The translations under genes and the position numbers were made by a program. Below the pieces are notes generated by a model that was given only the letters and a program-made list of their open reading frames with translations, made no database searches and had not been told where the DNA came from. From Methanobacteriota archaeon (GTDB taxonomy: Archaea; Halobacteriota; Methanomicrobia; Methanomicrobiales; Methanocorpusculaceae), in NCBI GenBank assembly GCA_023396065.1, contig JAEWXF010000032.1:1-60243 (forward strand): a DNA stretch of 60,243 nt. The letters are read 5' to 3'. Below, piece by piece: positions 25,079-34,274 of the stretch. Numbering within the stretch: the first letter of the stretch is position 1; each line of letters starts with the position of its first letter.

Positions 25079-25525
25079 TTACTCCTGTATATGTATGTCA
25101 TCTCGGGTGAGATATCTGTGCGTATTACTACCTGTGAGACTATCAACTTTTTTACCTGAGCACCGGTAACCGGGCAGGCTGGTCTCGTCCCAGGGTGTAG
25201 GACGCAGATGTTGTTTTGCACCATGAATGGTGCCGGACACGATTACTGTCCGAAGTGCGGCAGGTTTCCCGCAAATCCGGGTAACGGTTGCAGCAGAGGC
25301 GATGAGACGCTGCTCACTGCCGCGGCTGCACCGTGCGATTGCATATTCTCCCTCAGACCAGACGATGGCAGGATGCATCTCAGCCGCACCCGCATCCCCG
25401 AACAGCGAGGTCACCGCATCCGAAAGGGCGTGATATATCTCTTTCTGGGAAGGAACCGCTTCGCTAATAATCCGGAGAAGAATGTACCGGCGGTTTTCCC
25501 GGAGTGTCGGGGGAAGGGCCTTCAT
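25079..25525 (-). CDS. rnp2: Ribonuclease P protein component Rnp2 (Pop5)
   Basis: Pop5 homologue that pairs with p30 to activate the catalytic domain of archaeal RNase P RNA. It has 148 residues from ATG 25525, which overlaps the rnp3 stop (ATGA). The family start LPPTLRENRRYILLRI is at 4-19, and the RNP-like segment IVWSEGEYAIARCSRGSEQR is near 53-72. The C-terminal approximately 40 residues (after HGAKQHLRPTPW) extend past the usual domain. The gene order rnp3-rnp2-psmA is standard in archaea. Confidence 0.9.
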   Translation of the reverse strand: MKALPPTLRENRRYILLRIISEAVPSQKEIYHALSDAVTSLFGDAGAAEMHPAIVWSEGEYAIARCSRGSEQRLIASAATVTRICGKPAALRTVIVSGTIHGAKQHLRPTPWDETSLPGYRCSGKKVDSLTGSNTHRYLTRDDIHIQE

Positions 25526-26178
25526 CGCTCCTCCTCCGCTTTTGTCTCCACTATGGTGACCTGTCGAGGAGGATTCAGGATACCCTCCAGAGATCCGAGG
25601 GAGATATCTACCTCTCCACGGGTCATGCCAAACAGGGCACATAGAGCGGTAATCTCCTGAACCGTCCGGAAACCGAACAGATCCCGGGCGCCGCTTGCGA
25701 TGAGCAGCGGAAAATGGAACTTCCGGTGGAAAGCAAGAATCTCAGCGTATCGGGCGAGAGCAGTTCGTCGGGTTTTATCGTCAAGGATTTTTGCAAGATC
25801 AATAACAACCCCGACATTATGCTGTGCGGCCATCTTTGCAACAATGTGATCAAACCCGCCTTTCGGAAGGTCACACATACCGGTGAGGAGATGTACTCCT
25901 CTGGTGGTAATCGCCGTCCGGTTGAAACTGTTGTCTGCAACAGAAACGAGGACAATCGTTCCTTTGGGTGTTTTGCGGATGCTGTCGAGGAAAGTTTTAC
26001 CGCTCTGTTTACCGATGAGTTTTCCCGGATACAGGGTAACTCCGGCATAGGAGACGAGGGGAGTTTCCGGACCGCAGAGGACGATGCTGTCAAAGCCGCA
26101 GGAAGCTGCAGTGAGTGCAAGACGACGGGGTGTAGTCGTCGCGTCCGATCCACCGCACACGCAGACGTCAGTAATCAT
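25522..26178 (-). CDS. rnp3: Ribonuclease P protein component Rnp3 (Rpp30)
   Basis: Rpp30 homologue with a TIM-barrel-like PHP fold, 218 residues. Family marks are TDVCVCGGSDATT near the start and AQHNVGVVIDLAKIL with the barrel strand FPLLIASGARDLFGFR near 156-171. It partners Rnp2 in processing tRNA 5' ends. It follows rpl15e by 21 bp and overlaps rnp2 by 4 bp. Confidence 0.92.
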   Translation of the reverse strand: MITDVCVCGGSDATTTPRRLALTAASCGFDSIVLCGPETPLVSYAGVTLYPGKLIGKQSGKTFLDSIRKTPKGTIVLVSVADNSFNRTAITTRGVHLLTGMCDLPKGGFDHIVAKMAAQHNVGVVIDLAKILDDKTRRTALARYAEILAFHRKFHFPLLIASGARDLFGFRTVQEITALCALFGMTRGEVDISLGSLEGILNPPRQVTIVETKAEEER

Positions 26179-26199
26179 GCTGAAAAAAAGAAGACAGGG

Positions 26200-26784
26200 T
26201 TATTTGCCCTGGTTCTTGTGGGAGCGGATGCTCGGGCGGCACTTTTCAGCACCGGTTCCGCGGTTGTGGAGTCCGCGTGCCTTTCTGCCAGCGGAAGTCT
26301 TTCCACGGTAGACACGACCGCGAGTGTCGGCAACCCACTTAAGGTTTTTATCAGAGAGAACCACAGGGCTGCTGCGGTCAACGAGAATTACCTCGTAATA
26401 TTTGCATTTACCGTCTTCTCCGACCCAGTAGGAGTTCAGAACTTCCATGTTCGGGTAACGGTCTGCTGCACGGCCTTCGGCAATTGCCTGAAGGTTCAGT
26501 CCCGGCGTGGCCTTGCGCATTCCCATACGGTTGGTTCTGCGTCCGCGGATATACCGTGACTTCCTGCGGCCACCACGGCGGATGGTGGAGCGGACAACGA
26601 TAATACCCTGCTTGGCTTTATAACCGAGGGCCCGTGCCCGGTCGGGACGGGTGGGGTGCTCAACACGAACGACGGCACCCTGACGGCGCCAGGCCTGCAT
26701 TCTCTCCCAGAGGAGTTTCTTTACACCGGAGTCTGCGGGTTTTTTCCACGCATCCCGAACATAGCCATACATAGATTTAGACAT
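26200..26784 (-). CDS. rpl15e: Ribosomal protein L15e (eL15)
   Basis: A large-subunit protein of 194 residues, highly basic. Family motifs are YGYVRDAWKKPADSGVKKL (6-24), ALGYKAKQGIIVVRSTIRRG (52-71) and LNSYWVGEDGKCKYYEVILV (111-130). It is the first gene of the leftward superoperon, preceded by AGGTGA just before the ATG. Confidence 0.96.
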   Translation of the reverse strand: MSKSMYGYVRDAWKKPADSGVKKLLWERMQAWRRQGAVVRVEHPTRPDRARALGYKAKQGIIVVRSTIRRGGRRKSRYIRGRRTNRMGMRKATPGLNLQAIAEGRAADRYPNMEVLNSYWVGEDGKCKYYEVILVDRSSPVVLSDKNLKWVADTRGRVYRGKTSAGRKARGLHNRGTGAEKCRPSIRSHKNQGK

Positions 26785-26936
26785 TGTGTGTTCACCTCAG
26801 GTTCAGCTGGTCGCGTTTCACGGATACATTCGATCCGATGATTATGTCACAGCCACATTCCTGTTTTGTCCAGACCAAAGTCTGTAAACTCACTATTATT
26901 GGGTGTATGTGGTATAAAAGATGTTGGAGTGAACAT

Positions 26937-28325
26937 TCACTTTTGTGTTGTACACGAAAACGACAGAGCCGCCGCGATCAGACAGAACACCATACCGCAG
27001 AAAAATGACCAGTGCATCGCCGCAAGAAACGCATCCAGATTTTCTGCAATCTCCGTAGTCCCGCCGAGAAACACCGAAATAAAACACGTTGCAAGTCCCA
27101 TCGACAGTACCATCCCCATCTGCCGCATCGTTCCTATAATACTATTCGCACTCCCGTACTCCCGGCGGTGTACCGACCCGAGAATCATATTATTGTTTGG
27201 CGATGCAAACAACGCCACCGCAAATCCCATCAGCACCAGCGTCCCCATCAGCCCCGGCAAAAATACATCCGCGGAAAGCTGCAGAAGCAGGCCCAGCCCG
27301 GCCGCCATCAGCAGCATGCCTGCCGTCGTCAGAAACCGGGGATCCACCCGGTCCGACACTCTGCCTGCCAGAGGGGAAAACACCATCTGCGTAACCGGCA
27401 TCGCAACCAGAACCAGCCCCGCCTCCATCGGAGACAACAGCCCCGCAAACTGCAGATACAGACTTAAGAAAAAACTGAGCGCATACGTCGCCCCGAAGTT
27501 AATCACCGTCGCCATATTCCCCCGGGTAAATATCCGGTTCCCCGAAAACAACCGGATCGCAAACACCGGAAACGCCGTCCGCCGTTCCACCAGTACAAAC
27601 AGCGGCAGCATCACAATCACACCTGCCCCCAGCAGCAGAACCGCCCAAAGATCCGGCAGATGAATCAGACCCAGAACCAGCATCACAATCAGGATCATAT
27701 ACACAAACGTCCCGAAGAAATCGTAGGGTTCCCCTGCATTCTCCCGGATATCATGCGTAATTGAAAACCACACCGTACCAAACGTACACACCGAAAGCAC
27801 CGCCACAAACAAAAACAGACTCTGCCATCCAAGTACCTGCGTCAACACCCCGCCCAGAACCGGTCCTGCCGACAGACCCAGAAACACCGCCGAAACCGCA
27901 TACCCGATCACTGCACCCCGCCGTTCCGGCGGATACACCGCCGACAGCAGCGCAATCGCATTACTGGTAATCGCCGCAACACCCACACCCTCGATAATCC
28001 GACAGAGAATCAGGACATCAATCGTGGGGGAGAGAGGAGCGAGAACCGAAGACAGGCCAAGAATAAAAATACCGACAAGAAAAACCTTTTTCCTCCCGAA
28101 AATATCCGCAATCCGGGCCGACGGCACCAGAAACACAACAGAACTTATCAGATATGCCGTCGACAGCATCGCCAGTGACTCGGCCGATGCAACATATGCC
28201 GCCCCGATTACCGGGATCGCGACGTTCACCATTGAGCCGAGGAATGGGCTTAGAAACGAGGCGAGGGCAGCCGCTGCCAGCACCATCTGCATCTCCCGCT
28301 TTGTGTACCGGTAAGCTGCCTGCAT
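26937..28325 (-). CDS. MFS transporter, DHA2-like drug efflux family (copy 1)
   Basis: A proton-coupled efflux-type transporter of 462 residues with about 14 predicted helices. Helix 1 contains FLSPFLGSMVNVAIPVIG, a motif C/D1-type signature of drug:H+ antiporters. The loop 2-3 motif A is RIADIFGRKKVFLVG near 74, repeated later as GRVSDRVDPR. It is paralogous along its full length to the next upstream gene (28359-29747), 33 bp away, so a tandem duplication is likely. Substrate unknown. An AGTGAA-CA-TTCACT palindrome (26928-26941) overlaps the stop codon. Confidence 0.88.
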   Translation of the reverse strand: MQAAYRYTKREMQMVLAAAALASFLSPFLGSMVNVAIPVIGAAYVASAESLAMLSTAYLISSVVFLVPSARIADIFGRKKVFLVGIFILGLSSVLAPLSPTIDVLILCRIIEGVGVAAITSNAIALLSAVYPPERRGAVIGYAVSAVFLGLSAGPVLGGVLTQVLGWQSLFLFVAVLSVCTFGTVWFSITHDIRENAGEPYDFFGTFVYMILIVMLVLGLIHLPDLWAVLLLGAGVIVMLPLFVLVERRTAFPVFAIRLFSGNRIFTRGNMATVINFGATYALSFFLSLYLQFAGLLSPMEAGLVLVAMPVTQMVFSPLAGRVSDRVDPRFLTTAGMLLMAAGLGLLLQLSADVFLPGLMGTLVLMGFAVALFASPNNNMILGSVHRREYGSANSIIGTMRQMGMVLSMGLATCFISVFLGGTTEIAENLDAFLAAMHWSFFCGMVFCLIAAALSFSCTTQK

Positions 28326-28358
28326 ACGTTTCTTGTCCGACCGGACCGGATATATAGG

Positions 28359-29747
28359 TTATTGTTCTGTTTTTTGTACTGCTGTCCATGCAACCACTCC
28401 CCCAATAAAGGAGAGGACAGCTCCCAGAGCAAATGTCAGGTGCATTGCCGCAACCAGACCTGCCGGACTGCCTGATACTCCCTGATAGAAGATCAGGATG
28501 CAGCAGGTTGCGACTGCCATGGAAATTACCATGCCCATCTGCCGCATAGTGGCGATGATACCGTTGGCACTACCGTTGTCCTGGCGGTTAACCGACCCAA
28601 GAATAAGATTCGTGTTCGGTGCGCCAAAGAGGGCAATGCCAAAACCAACCACTGCAAGATTCAGAATTATCATTGTCTGGTTATAGACGGTTCCGGTAAA
28701 TCCAAACAACGCCAGACCCGCGCCGGTGACAAACATCCCTGCAGTCATCAGAACGCGCCCGCCAATACGGTCCGAGAGTCGGCCGGTAATCGGTGAAAAT
28801 ATCATTTGTACGACCGGCATTGCGATCATCACCAGGCCCGCTTCCATCGGGGTCAGGACGCCGATCACCTGCAGATACAGGCTCATAAAAAAACTGACGG
28901 CATAGGTTGCCCCGTAGTTGATCATAGTGGTCAGATTTGCCCGGGCAAATACGCGGTTGTCGGAGAACAGCCGGACCGGGAAGACAGGGTATGCGGTCCT
29001 CCGTTCAAACCTGAGAAATATGAGGAGCAGTCCCGCGCCAATGACAAGACTTACAGCTGCCCACGGTTCCGAAATACGGATGAGACCGGCCATCAGAAAC
29101 AGGATCACACCGCTGTAGAGAACCGAACCCCAGAGATCAAACGGCTGGCCGGGCGTGGTAAAAATTTCGCGTTTCACCGAGAACCAGACTAAACCCGCGG
29201 TTATTCCACAGAGAATACAGACGAAGAAGTAGATTGATGCCCAGCCAAGGAACGAGGTCAGGGTTCCGCCGAGAATCGGACCTGCCGTCAGACCGAGATA
29301 GACGCCAGCCACTGCAACACCAATAGCCCCTCCCCGCCGTTCCGGAGGATACGTCACCGACAGCAGGGCAAATGCATTGCTGACAACGCAGGCAAATCCT
29401 ATACCTGCCACAATCTGGCACAGCAGAAGCATACCGATTGAGACGGAGAATACGGCGGCAAGGGAAGCAGCTGCCGAAATACAGAGACCCGCCGTAAACA
29501 CCCGCCGGAGACCGACAATGTCGGAAATCCGTGCTGCGGGGATCAGGAACACCACTGAACTGATCAGATAGGCGGTCGGCAGCATTGCCAGGGTATCGGT
29601 CGAAACTAGAAATGCGTTCCCGATCGCCGGGATGGCGATATTGACCATCGACGTGTAGAAGGGAACAAGAAACGAGGCGAGTGTTGCGGCAAGCAGAACT
29701 CCCGCGAGCCGGTCACCTGAAAATACGGGTAATGAAGGTATACGCAT
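28359..29747 (-). CDS. MFS transporter, DHA2-like drug efflux family (copy 2)
   Basis: A 462-residue paralogue of the neighbouring transporter with the same architecture. Helix 1 contains FLVPFYTSMVNIAIPAIG, loop 2-3 contains RISDIVGLRRVFTAG, and the second-half motif is GRLSDRIGGRVL. I start at ATG 29747 (MRIPSLPVF) because the longer frame to 29822 adds a Cys-rich non-membrane leader. It is first in the pair, so both may be made from one message. No regulator gene is adjacent. Confidence 0.87.
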   Translation of the reverse strand: MRIPSLPVFSGDRLAGVLLAATLASFLVPFYTSMVNIAIPAIGNAFLVSTDTLAMLPTAYLISSVVFLIPAARISDIVGLRRVFTAGLCISAAASLAAVFSVSIGMLLLCQIVAGIGFACVVSNAFALLSVTYPPERRGGAIGVAVAGVYLGLTAGPILGGTLTSFLGWASIYFFVCILCGITAGLVWFSVKREIFTTPGQPFDLWGSVLYSGVILFLMAGLIRISEPWAAVSLVIGAGLLLIFLRFERRTAYPVFPVRLFSDNRVFARANLTTMINYGATYAVSFFMSLYLQVIGVLTPMEAGLVMIAMPVVQMIFSPITGRLSDRIGGRVLMTAGMFVTGAGLALFGFTGTVYNQTMIILNLAVVGFGIALFGAPNTNLILGSVNRQDNGSANGIIATMRQMGMVISMAVATCCILIFYQGVSGSPAGLVAAMHLTFALGAVLSFIGGVVAWTAVQKTEQ

Positions 29748-29971
29748 CAGATCACATCCAGACCGCTCAAAGCCGCAAAACAGCGGAAACCCATTTTGGC
29801 TATGGTTTCCCTGGACCTGCACCCGGTCTGTCGGCGGTAAAGTGTGAATCGTGTGGTGCTGCGTCAGGGACTGCGATCAGAAATGATCCGCGATTATGTA
29901 CAGGTTACTCCGAAAAAATATAAAGATGACGATGTGACCATCTGCAGAGAAGTTCCCAAAGCTCCTGTTTG

Positions 29972-32329
29972 TTACTCTTTTTCCACACCCCGGAGGAAAT
30001 GCGCCGCCGTAACCCCGCCGGACGCCATCTCCCGGACCTGCTCCTTGAGTTCCTTCAGGTTTCCACCATCCAGTGCCTCCGAATATACTGCCACCATCCG
30101 CCGGATATACTCAGGGGACCGGCCCCGGGCATCGATCGAGAGAACGGCAACACCCGCAGCCGCAAGTTTTCCCACATGCTCAACCAGACAGATCTCCGCC
30201 GCATTCAGAATATGACTCCGGCAGAACTCATCCGTCCGCACCCGGAACACACGACCGGTCCCGTCCTTGAGCGCCCATGACTGATTACAGCTCCGGCACC
30301 CCTGTGCCGTAGCCGGAATACAGTTCTGCGTCACCATCACCTCAAGATTCCCTTCTACCATCACTTCAACCTTTGGCGGATGGACATACGCTGCAAGATG
30401 CATCATCAGCGTCTGAATCTGCTTTCCGGACAGCTCCGGCGAGAGACAGACCTGACGGCAGGACTTCCCGTACACCATTGCCGATCGGGCGTTGAAAATA
30501 TTCAGGCCCGGTCCGCCGTACTTCGGCAGACCCTTCAGCTCCCCGGCAACACCCGCCCCTTCCACCATCACACCGGCAGCAGATGCCGGCAACCGGGAAA
30601 CAGCCTTGACAAACTCTGCCGGATGCAGAATCCGCGGCAGTTTATAGATGACCGGCTGATCATAGATCTCCTCGGCTCCTTCATATACCACCTGACCGGC
30701 TCCGGCAGACCGTGCGGCCTTTGCACCCACGACCGAATCCGTATACACTTGCAGGATTGGCGCTGTCCGTTCCGGAACTGCCGTCTCCGCGTCCCGCAGA
30801 GACCGGCACCGGCGGACCGGCGGCGCCGTCAGTGCCACTTCACACGCTGCCAGATACCTGCGGCGCAGATCATTGATCGCACCGGTTGGTAAAAACCGGG
30901 TCCCGTCATAGGTCATCGTCAGGCTACGGATCACAAACGGAGTCCCGCCGGTCTTGCGCAGCTGCATCTCCAGTGCTTCCCGGGTTACCGGGCGGGTCCG
31001 CGACTCCTGCATCGGTGTCTCGCTCACCACGGACACCCCGTGACCTTCGATACACAGCTTCCCTTCTGCATCGGTATCAACGGTGATGTCAAGAGGAATT
31101 CTGCCGGCACGGGGACGGGAGATGACGGCCGAGGCTTTTCGCTCGGTCCGCAGTCTGCGGGTGATCCACAGTTCGCTTCCGACCAGCACCTCCGGCGGGG
31201 CGGGAATCTTGTATGCATCGCCTTCCGGGAACAGATACGGTTCCTTATTCAGGGCAAATCCAATCTCGCGGCCGGCAAACCGGAACACCAGACCGTCACC
31301 CGTGTCGGGAATCGGGCCGTCGATTTTTACGATCACTTTTCCCCGCCGGTCATCAACACCGTTCACAATTCCCGCATACACACCCCGGTTATCCGGTTTT
31401 TTGGTGTTGATCAGCGAGGTTCCGCGGTCACCGAGCAGATATCCTTTGGTAAATCCCCGGTTGAACGCAAATGCGAGGTCTTCCATGGTTTCCTGTTCCG
31501 GATGCCAGTCTTCACCTGCGGCAATTGCGTCAAGCGCCCGGCGGTATGCATCGGTAACGACGGCAACATACTCCGGTGTTTTCATGCGGCCCTCGATCTT
31601 GAGTGCAGTAATCGGGGCGGCGCAGATATCCGGAAGATACGGGTAGAGACAGAGGTCCCGGGGAGAAAGGGGATAGGTTCCCTGCGTTGCGACGACGTCG
31701 CCGTCGGCAAGCAGGGTGTAGGGTTTCCGGCAGGGCTGGGCACACATGCCCCGGTTTCCACTCCGGCCACCGATAACGGAGGAGAGGAGGCACTGACCGG
31801 AGTAGGCATAGCAGAGCGCTCCGTGGCAGAAGACTTCCAGTTCTACGCCGCATTCGGCAGCGACGATGCCGATTTCCCGGATATCGTCGAGGGCAAGTTC
31901 CCGGGCGAGGACAACACGGGAGATGCCGTGTTCTGCGGCAAACCGAATACCGGCGGCGTTGTGGATGGTCATCTGGGTTGAGGCGTGGAGCGGGAGATCG
32001 GGAACGATCTCCCGGGCGATAGCGAGTATACCCTGATCCTGAACGAGAACGGCATCTGCCCCGGTGTTCGAGAGCCAGATGAGATACTCGGCAAGTTCCG
32101 GGAGCTCGGTATCGTCAGCGAGGGTGTTTACGGTGACATAGACTTTGACACCGTTTGCATGGGCGTACTGTATTGCGGCGGTGAGTTCGGTGCGGTCGAA
32201 GTTTGCTGCGTACCGACGGGCGCCGAATGCCTTTCCGCTAAGGTAAACGGCGTCGGCACCGGCGGAAACGGCGGCCTTAAAGGCGGCGGGAGATCCGGCA
32301 GGTGCGAGGAGTTCAGGAATGTGCGGCAT
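29972..32329 (-). CDS. U32 peptidase-family protein (RlhA-like)
   Basis: A 785-residue U32 family protein. The N-terminal TIM-barrel half starts ELLAPAGSPAAFKAAVSAGA and reaches the U32 signature ELEVFCHGALCYAYSGQCLL (about 169-188). That is followed by SGNRGMCAQPCRKPY, giving the cysteines thought to hold an Fe-S cluster. The second half contains the collagenase-like domain and further cysteines (LSPELSGK, then TAQGCRSCNQSW near 683). U32 members RlhA, TrhP and UbiU/V carry out hydroxylation of RNA or quinones rather than proteolysis, so an RNA-hydroxylation role is more likely than peptidase. It is divergent from purH. Confidence 0.87.
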   Translation of the reverse strand: MPHIPELLAPAGSPAAFKAAVSAGADAVYLSGKAFGARRYAANFDRTELTAAIQYAHANGVKVYVTVNTLADDTELPELAEYLIWLSNTGADAVLVQDQGILAIAREIVPDLPLHASTQMTIHNAAGIRFAAEHGISRVVLARELALDDIREIGIVAAECGVELEVFCHGALCYAYSGQCLLSSVIGGRSGNRGMCAQPCRKPYTLLADGDVVATQGTYPLSPRDLCLYPYLPDICAAPITALKIEGRMKTPEYVAVVTDAYRRALDAIAAGEDWHPEQETMEDLAFAFNRGFTKGYLLGDRGTSLINTKKPDNRGVYAGIVNGVDDRRGKVIVKIDGPIPDTGDGLVFRFAGREIGFALNKEPYLFPEGDAYKIPAPPEVLVGSELWITRRLRTERKASAVISRPRAGRIPLDITVDTDAEGKLCIEGHGVSVVSETPMQESRTRPVTREALEMQLRKTGGTPFVIRSLTMTYDGTRFLPTGAINDLRRRYLAACEVALTAPPVRRCRSLRDAETAVPERTAPILQVYTDSVVGAKAARSAGAGQVVYEGAEEIYDQPVIYKLPRILHPAEFVKAVSRLPASAAGVMVEGAGVAGELKGLPKYGGPGLNIFNARSAMVYGKSCRQVCLSPELSGKQIQTLMMHLAAYVHPPKVEVMVEGNLEVMVTQNCIPATAQGCRSCNQSWALKDGTGRVFRVRTDEFCRSHILNAAEICLVEHVGKLAAAGVAVLSIDARGRSPEYIRRMVAVYSEALDGGNLKELKEQVREMASGGVTAAHFLRGVEKE

Positions 32330-32420
32330 ATACTGTATTTCTATTGGTTGCGGGAGAGGTTAAGGGGTCGTATCCATGGAGAAGTATGGTTTATATCTCC
32401 TGCGAACGATTCTATGGTAT

Positions 32421-33914
32421 ATGACTCTCGCACTGTTGTCGGTATGGGATAAGACCGGTATCGTTGATCTGGCAAAGGCGCTTGCTGCACGGAAGATTGG
32501 CATTCTGAGCTCGGGGGGGACGGCAAAGGTTCTCCGCGAGGCAGGGATTCCGGTTACGGATGTTTCCGAGTATACGGGTTTTCCGGAGATGATGGACGGA
32601 CGGGTGAAGACGCTGCACCCGAAGGTTCACGGAGGACTGCTCGGCCGCCGCGGGGTGGACGATGCGGTGATGCAGGCGCACGGTATTGAGGGTATTGATA
32701 TTTTGTGTGTGAATCTGTATCCGTTTGAGGAGATGTCGAAGAAAAATCTGCCGCTGAATGAGCTGATTGAGTTTGTGGATATCGGCGGGCCGGCGATGAT
32801 CCGGGCGGCGTCGAAGAATTTCCAGGATGTTGCGGTTGTGGTGGACCCAGACGATTATCCGATGGTGATTGCAGCCGTGGAAGGGAACGGATTTACGTAT
32901 GAGCAGAAGCTGACCCTGGCATCGAAGGCGTTTACCCGGACTGCTGCCTATGATGCGGCAATCTCGAACTATCTGAATGGTATCGGACAGGATTTCCCGT
33001 CGACGTATACGTTCCAGTTTGCGAACGGGCGGCATCTGCGGTATGGAGAGAATCCGCATCAGAAAGCTGCGGTTTATGGTACCCGCGGTATTGCGGGACA
33101 GACTGCTCTGCAGGGAAAGGAGATGTCGTATAATAATTATCTGGATGTGCATGCAGCGGTGGGACTGTGCCGCGAGCTGGATGGTTATGCGACGGTAATT
33201 GTGAAGCACAATAATCCGTGCGGTGTGGCTCTGGGTGCGACGCAGCTGGAGTCGTATATCCGGGCACGGGAGGTGGATCCGGTGTCTGCGTACGGGTCGG
33301 TTGTGGCGATGAGTTCCCCGGTGGGAAAGGATGTGGCCGAGGAGATCTGCAAGACGTTTGTGGAGGTGCTGATCGCACCGTCGTTTACGGAAGAAGCCCG
33401 GGAGATTATGCGAAAGAAAGAGAATATGCGGCTGCTGATTCTGCCTCCGGCGGTTCCTGCGGATGAGGTCCGGACGATTGACGGAGGAATTCTGGTGCAG
33501 CGGACTCCTGAGTATTCCGAGAAGTGGGAGGTTGTGTCAAAGCGGGCACCGACTGCGGAGGAGGAGGCTGCACTGCGGCTTGCGTGGAAGGTGGTGAAGC
33601 ATGCAAAGAGTAATGCGATTATCTATACGGATACGCATGCAACGGTGGGTCTTGGTGTGGGTCAGATGAGCCGCGTGGATTCGGCGAAGATTGCGATTCA
33701 GAAGGCGGCGGAGTTTAACCGGACGATGGAGGGTACGGTTGTTGCGTCGGATGCGTTCCTGCCGTTTGCGGATACGCTGGAGGTTGCGGCAGCAGCCGGG
33801 GCGACTGCGCTGATTCAGCCGGGCGGGTCGATCCGTGATGCGGAGGTTATCGCGAAAGCTGATGAGCTGGGCGTGGCGATGGTGTTTACGGGCACGCGGC
33901 ACTTCCGGCATTAA
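32421..33914 (+). CDS. purH: Bifunctional AICAR formyltransferase / IMP cyclohydrolase
   Basis: Catalyses the last two steps of IMP synthesis. It has 497 residues from ATG 32421 (MTLALLSVWDKTG); the longer frame begins 15 codons earlier without family similarity. The cyclohydrolase domain includes SSGGTAKVLREAGIPVTDVS near 30 and GRVKTLHPKVHGGLL near 62. The formyltransferase domain contains RYGENPHQKAA near 205, VKHNNPCGVA near 260 and a late TALIQPGGSIRDAEVI. Many methanogens use PurP and PurO instead; this is the bacterial fusion form. Confidence 0.95.
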   Translation: MTLALLSVWDKTGIVDLAKALAARKIGILSSGGTAKVLREAGIPVTDVSEYTGFPEMMDGRVKTLHPKVHGGLLGRRGVDDAVMQAHGIEGIDILCVNLYPFEEMSKKNLPLNELIEFVDIGGPAMIRAASKNFQDVAVVVDPDDYPMVIAAVEGNGFTYEQKLTLASKAFTRTAAYDAAISNYLNGIGQDFPSTYTFQFANGRHLRYGENPHQKAAVYGTRGIAGQTALQGKEMSYNNYLDVHAAVGLCRELDGYATVIVKHNNPCGVALGATQLESYIRAREVDPVSAYGSVVAMSSPVGKDVAEEICKTFVEVLIAPSFTEEAREIMRKKENMRLLILPPAVPADEVRTIDGGILVQRTPEYSEKWEVVSKRAPTAEEEAALRLAWKVVKHAKSNAIIYTDTHATVGLGVGQMSRVDSAKIAIQKAAEFNRTMEGTVVASDAFLPFADTLEVAAAAGATALIQPGGSIRDAEVIAKADELGVAMVFTGTRHFRH

Positions 33915-34050
33915 GTGCTATTTTTTCCAGTGGATTTCCCCTGTCCCTGATTCCAGGGGAGACTCACCATTCATGCCTATGCGATCTGTCAACGGAGATA
34001 ATACTCAGGACATGGGACTCTTTGGTTGTGTGTTGATACGTTTTCTTGTA

Positions 34051-34092
34051 CGTCTTTGGATGTATGTGGTTACCCATATACATCCAAAAACG
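34051..34092. repeat. Strong imperfect hairpin downstream of purH
   Basis: Arms of 19 nt (34051-34069 and 34074-34092) pair at 17 positions around a 4-nt loop: cgtctttggatgtatgtgg against ccatatacatccaaaaacg. A second short palindrome, TGGCAGG-C-CCTGCCA, lies at 34131-34145, and gtacaa/ttgtac segments flank the main stem. The block sits between purH and tRNA-Gly. It could be a terminator, a processed RNA or a small inverted-repeat element. Confidence 0.6.
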
Positions 34093-34193
34093 GAACTGCT
34101 GCACGCCGTGTACAAAAACCATGAAAAGAGTGGCAGGCCCTGCCAACGAACCGAATTATTTTAATGCTTATACAGCATTCTTTAGTAGTGCAA

Positions 34194-34265
34194 GCATCGA
34201 TAGTGTAGTGGTTATCACTAGGCGTTGCCAACGCCTAAACTCGGGTTCGAGTCCCGGTCGATGCA
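34194..34265 (+). tRNA. tRNA-Gly (anticodon GCC)
   Basis: A 72-nt cloverleaf. The acceptor stem is GCATCGA/TCGATGC with discriminator A at 34265. The anticodon stem AGGCG/CGCCT encloses the loop TTGCCAA (anticodon GCC), and the T arm is CTCGGGTTCGAGTCCCGG. No CCA is encoded. An AATGCT-TATAC-AGCATT inverted repeat and AT-rich box lie just upstream (34155-34179), near the expected promoter. The hydrogenase protease gene begins 10 bp downstream, so a joint transcript is possible. Confidence 0.95.
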
Positions 34266-34274
34266 TTCTGTTTT

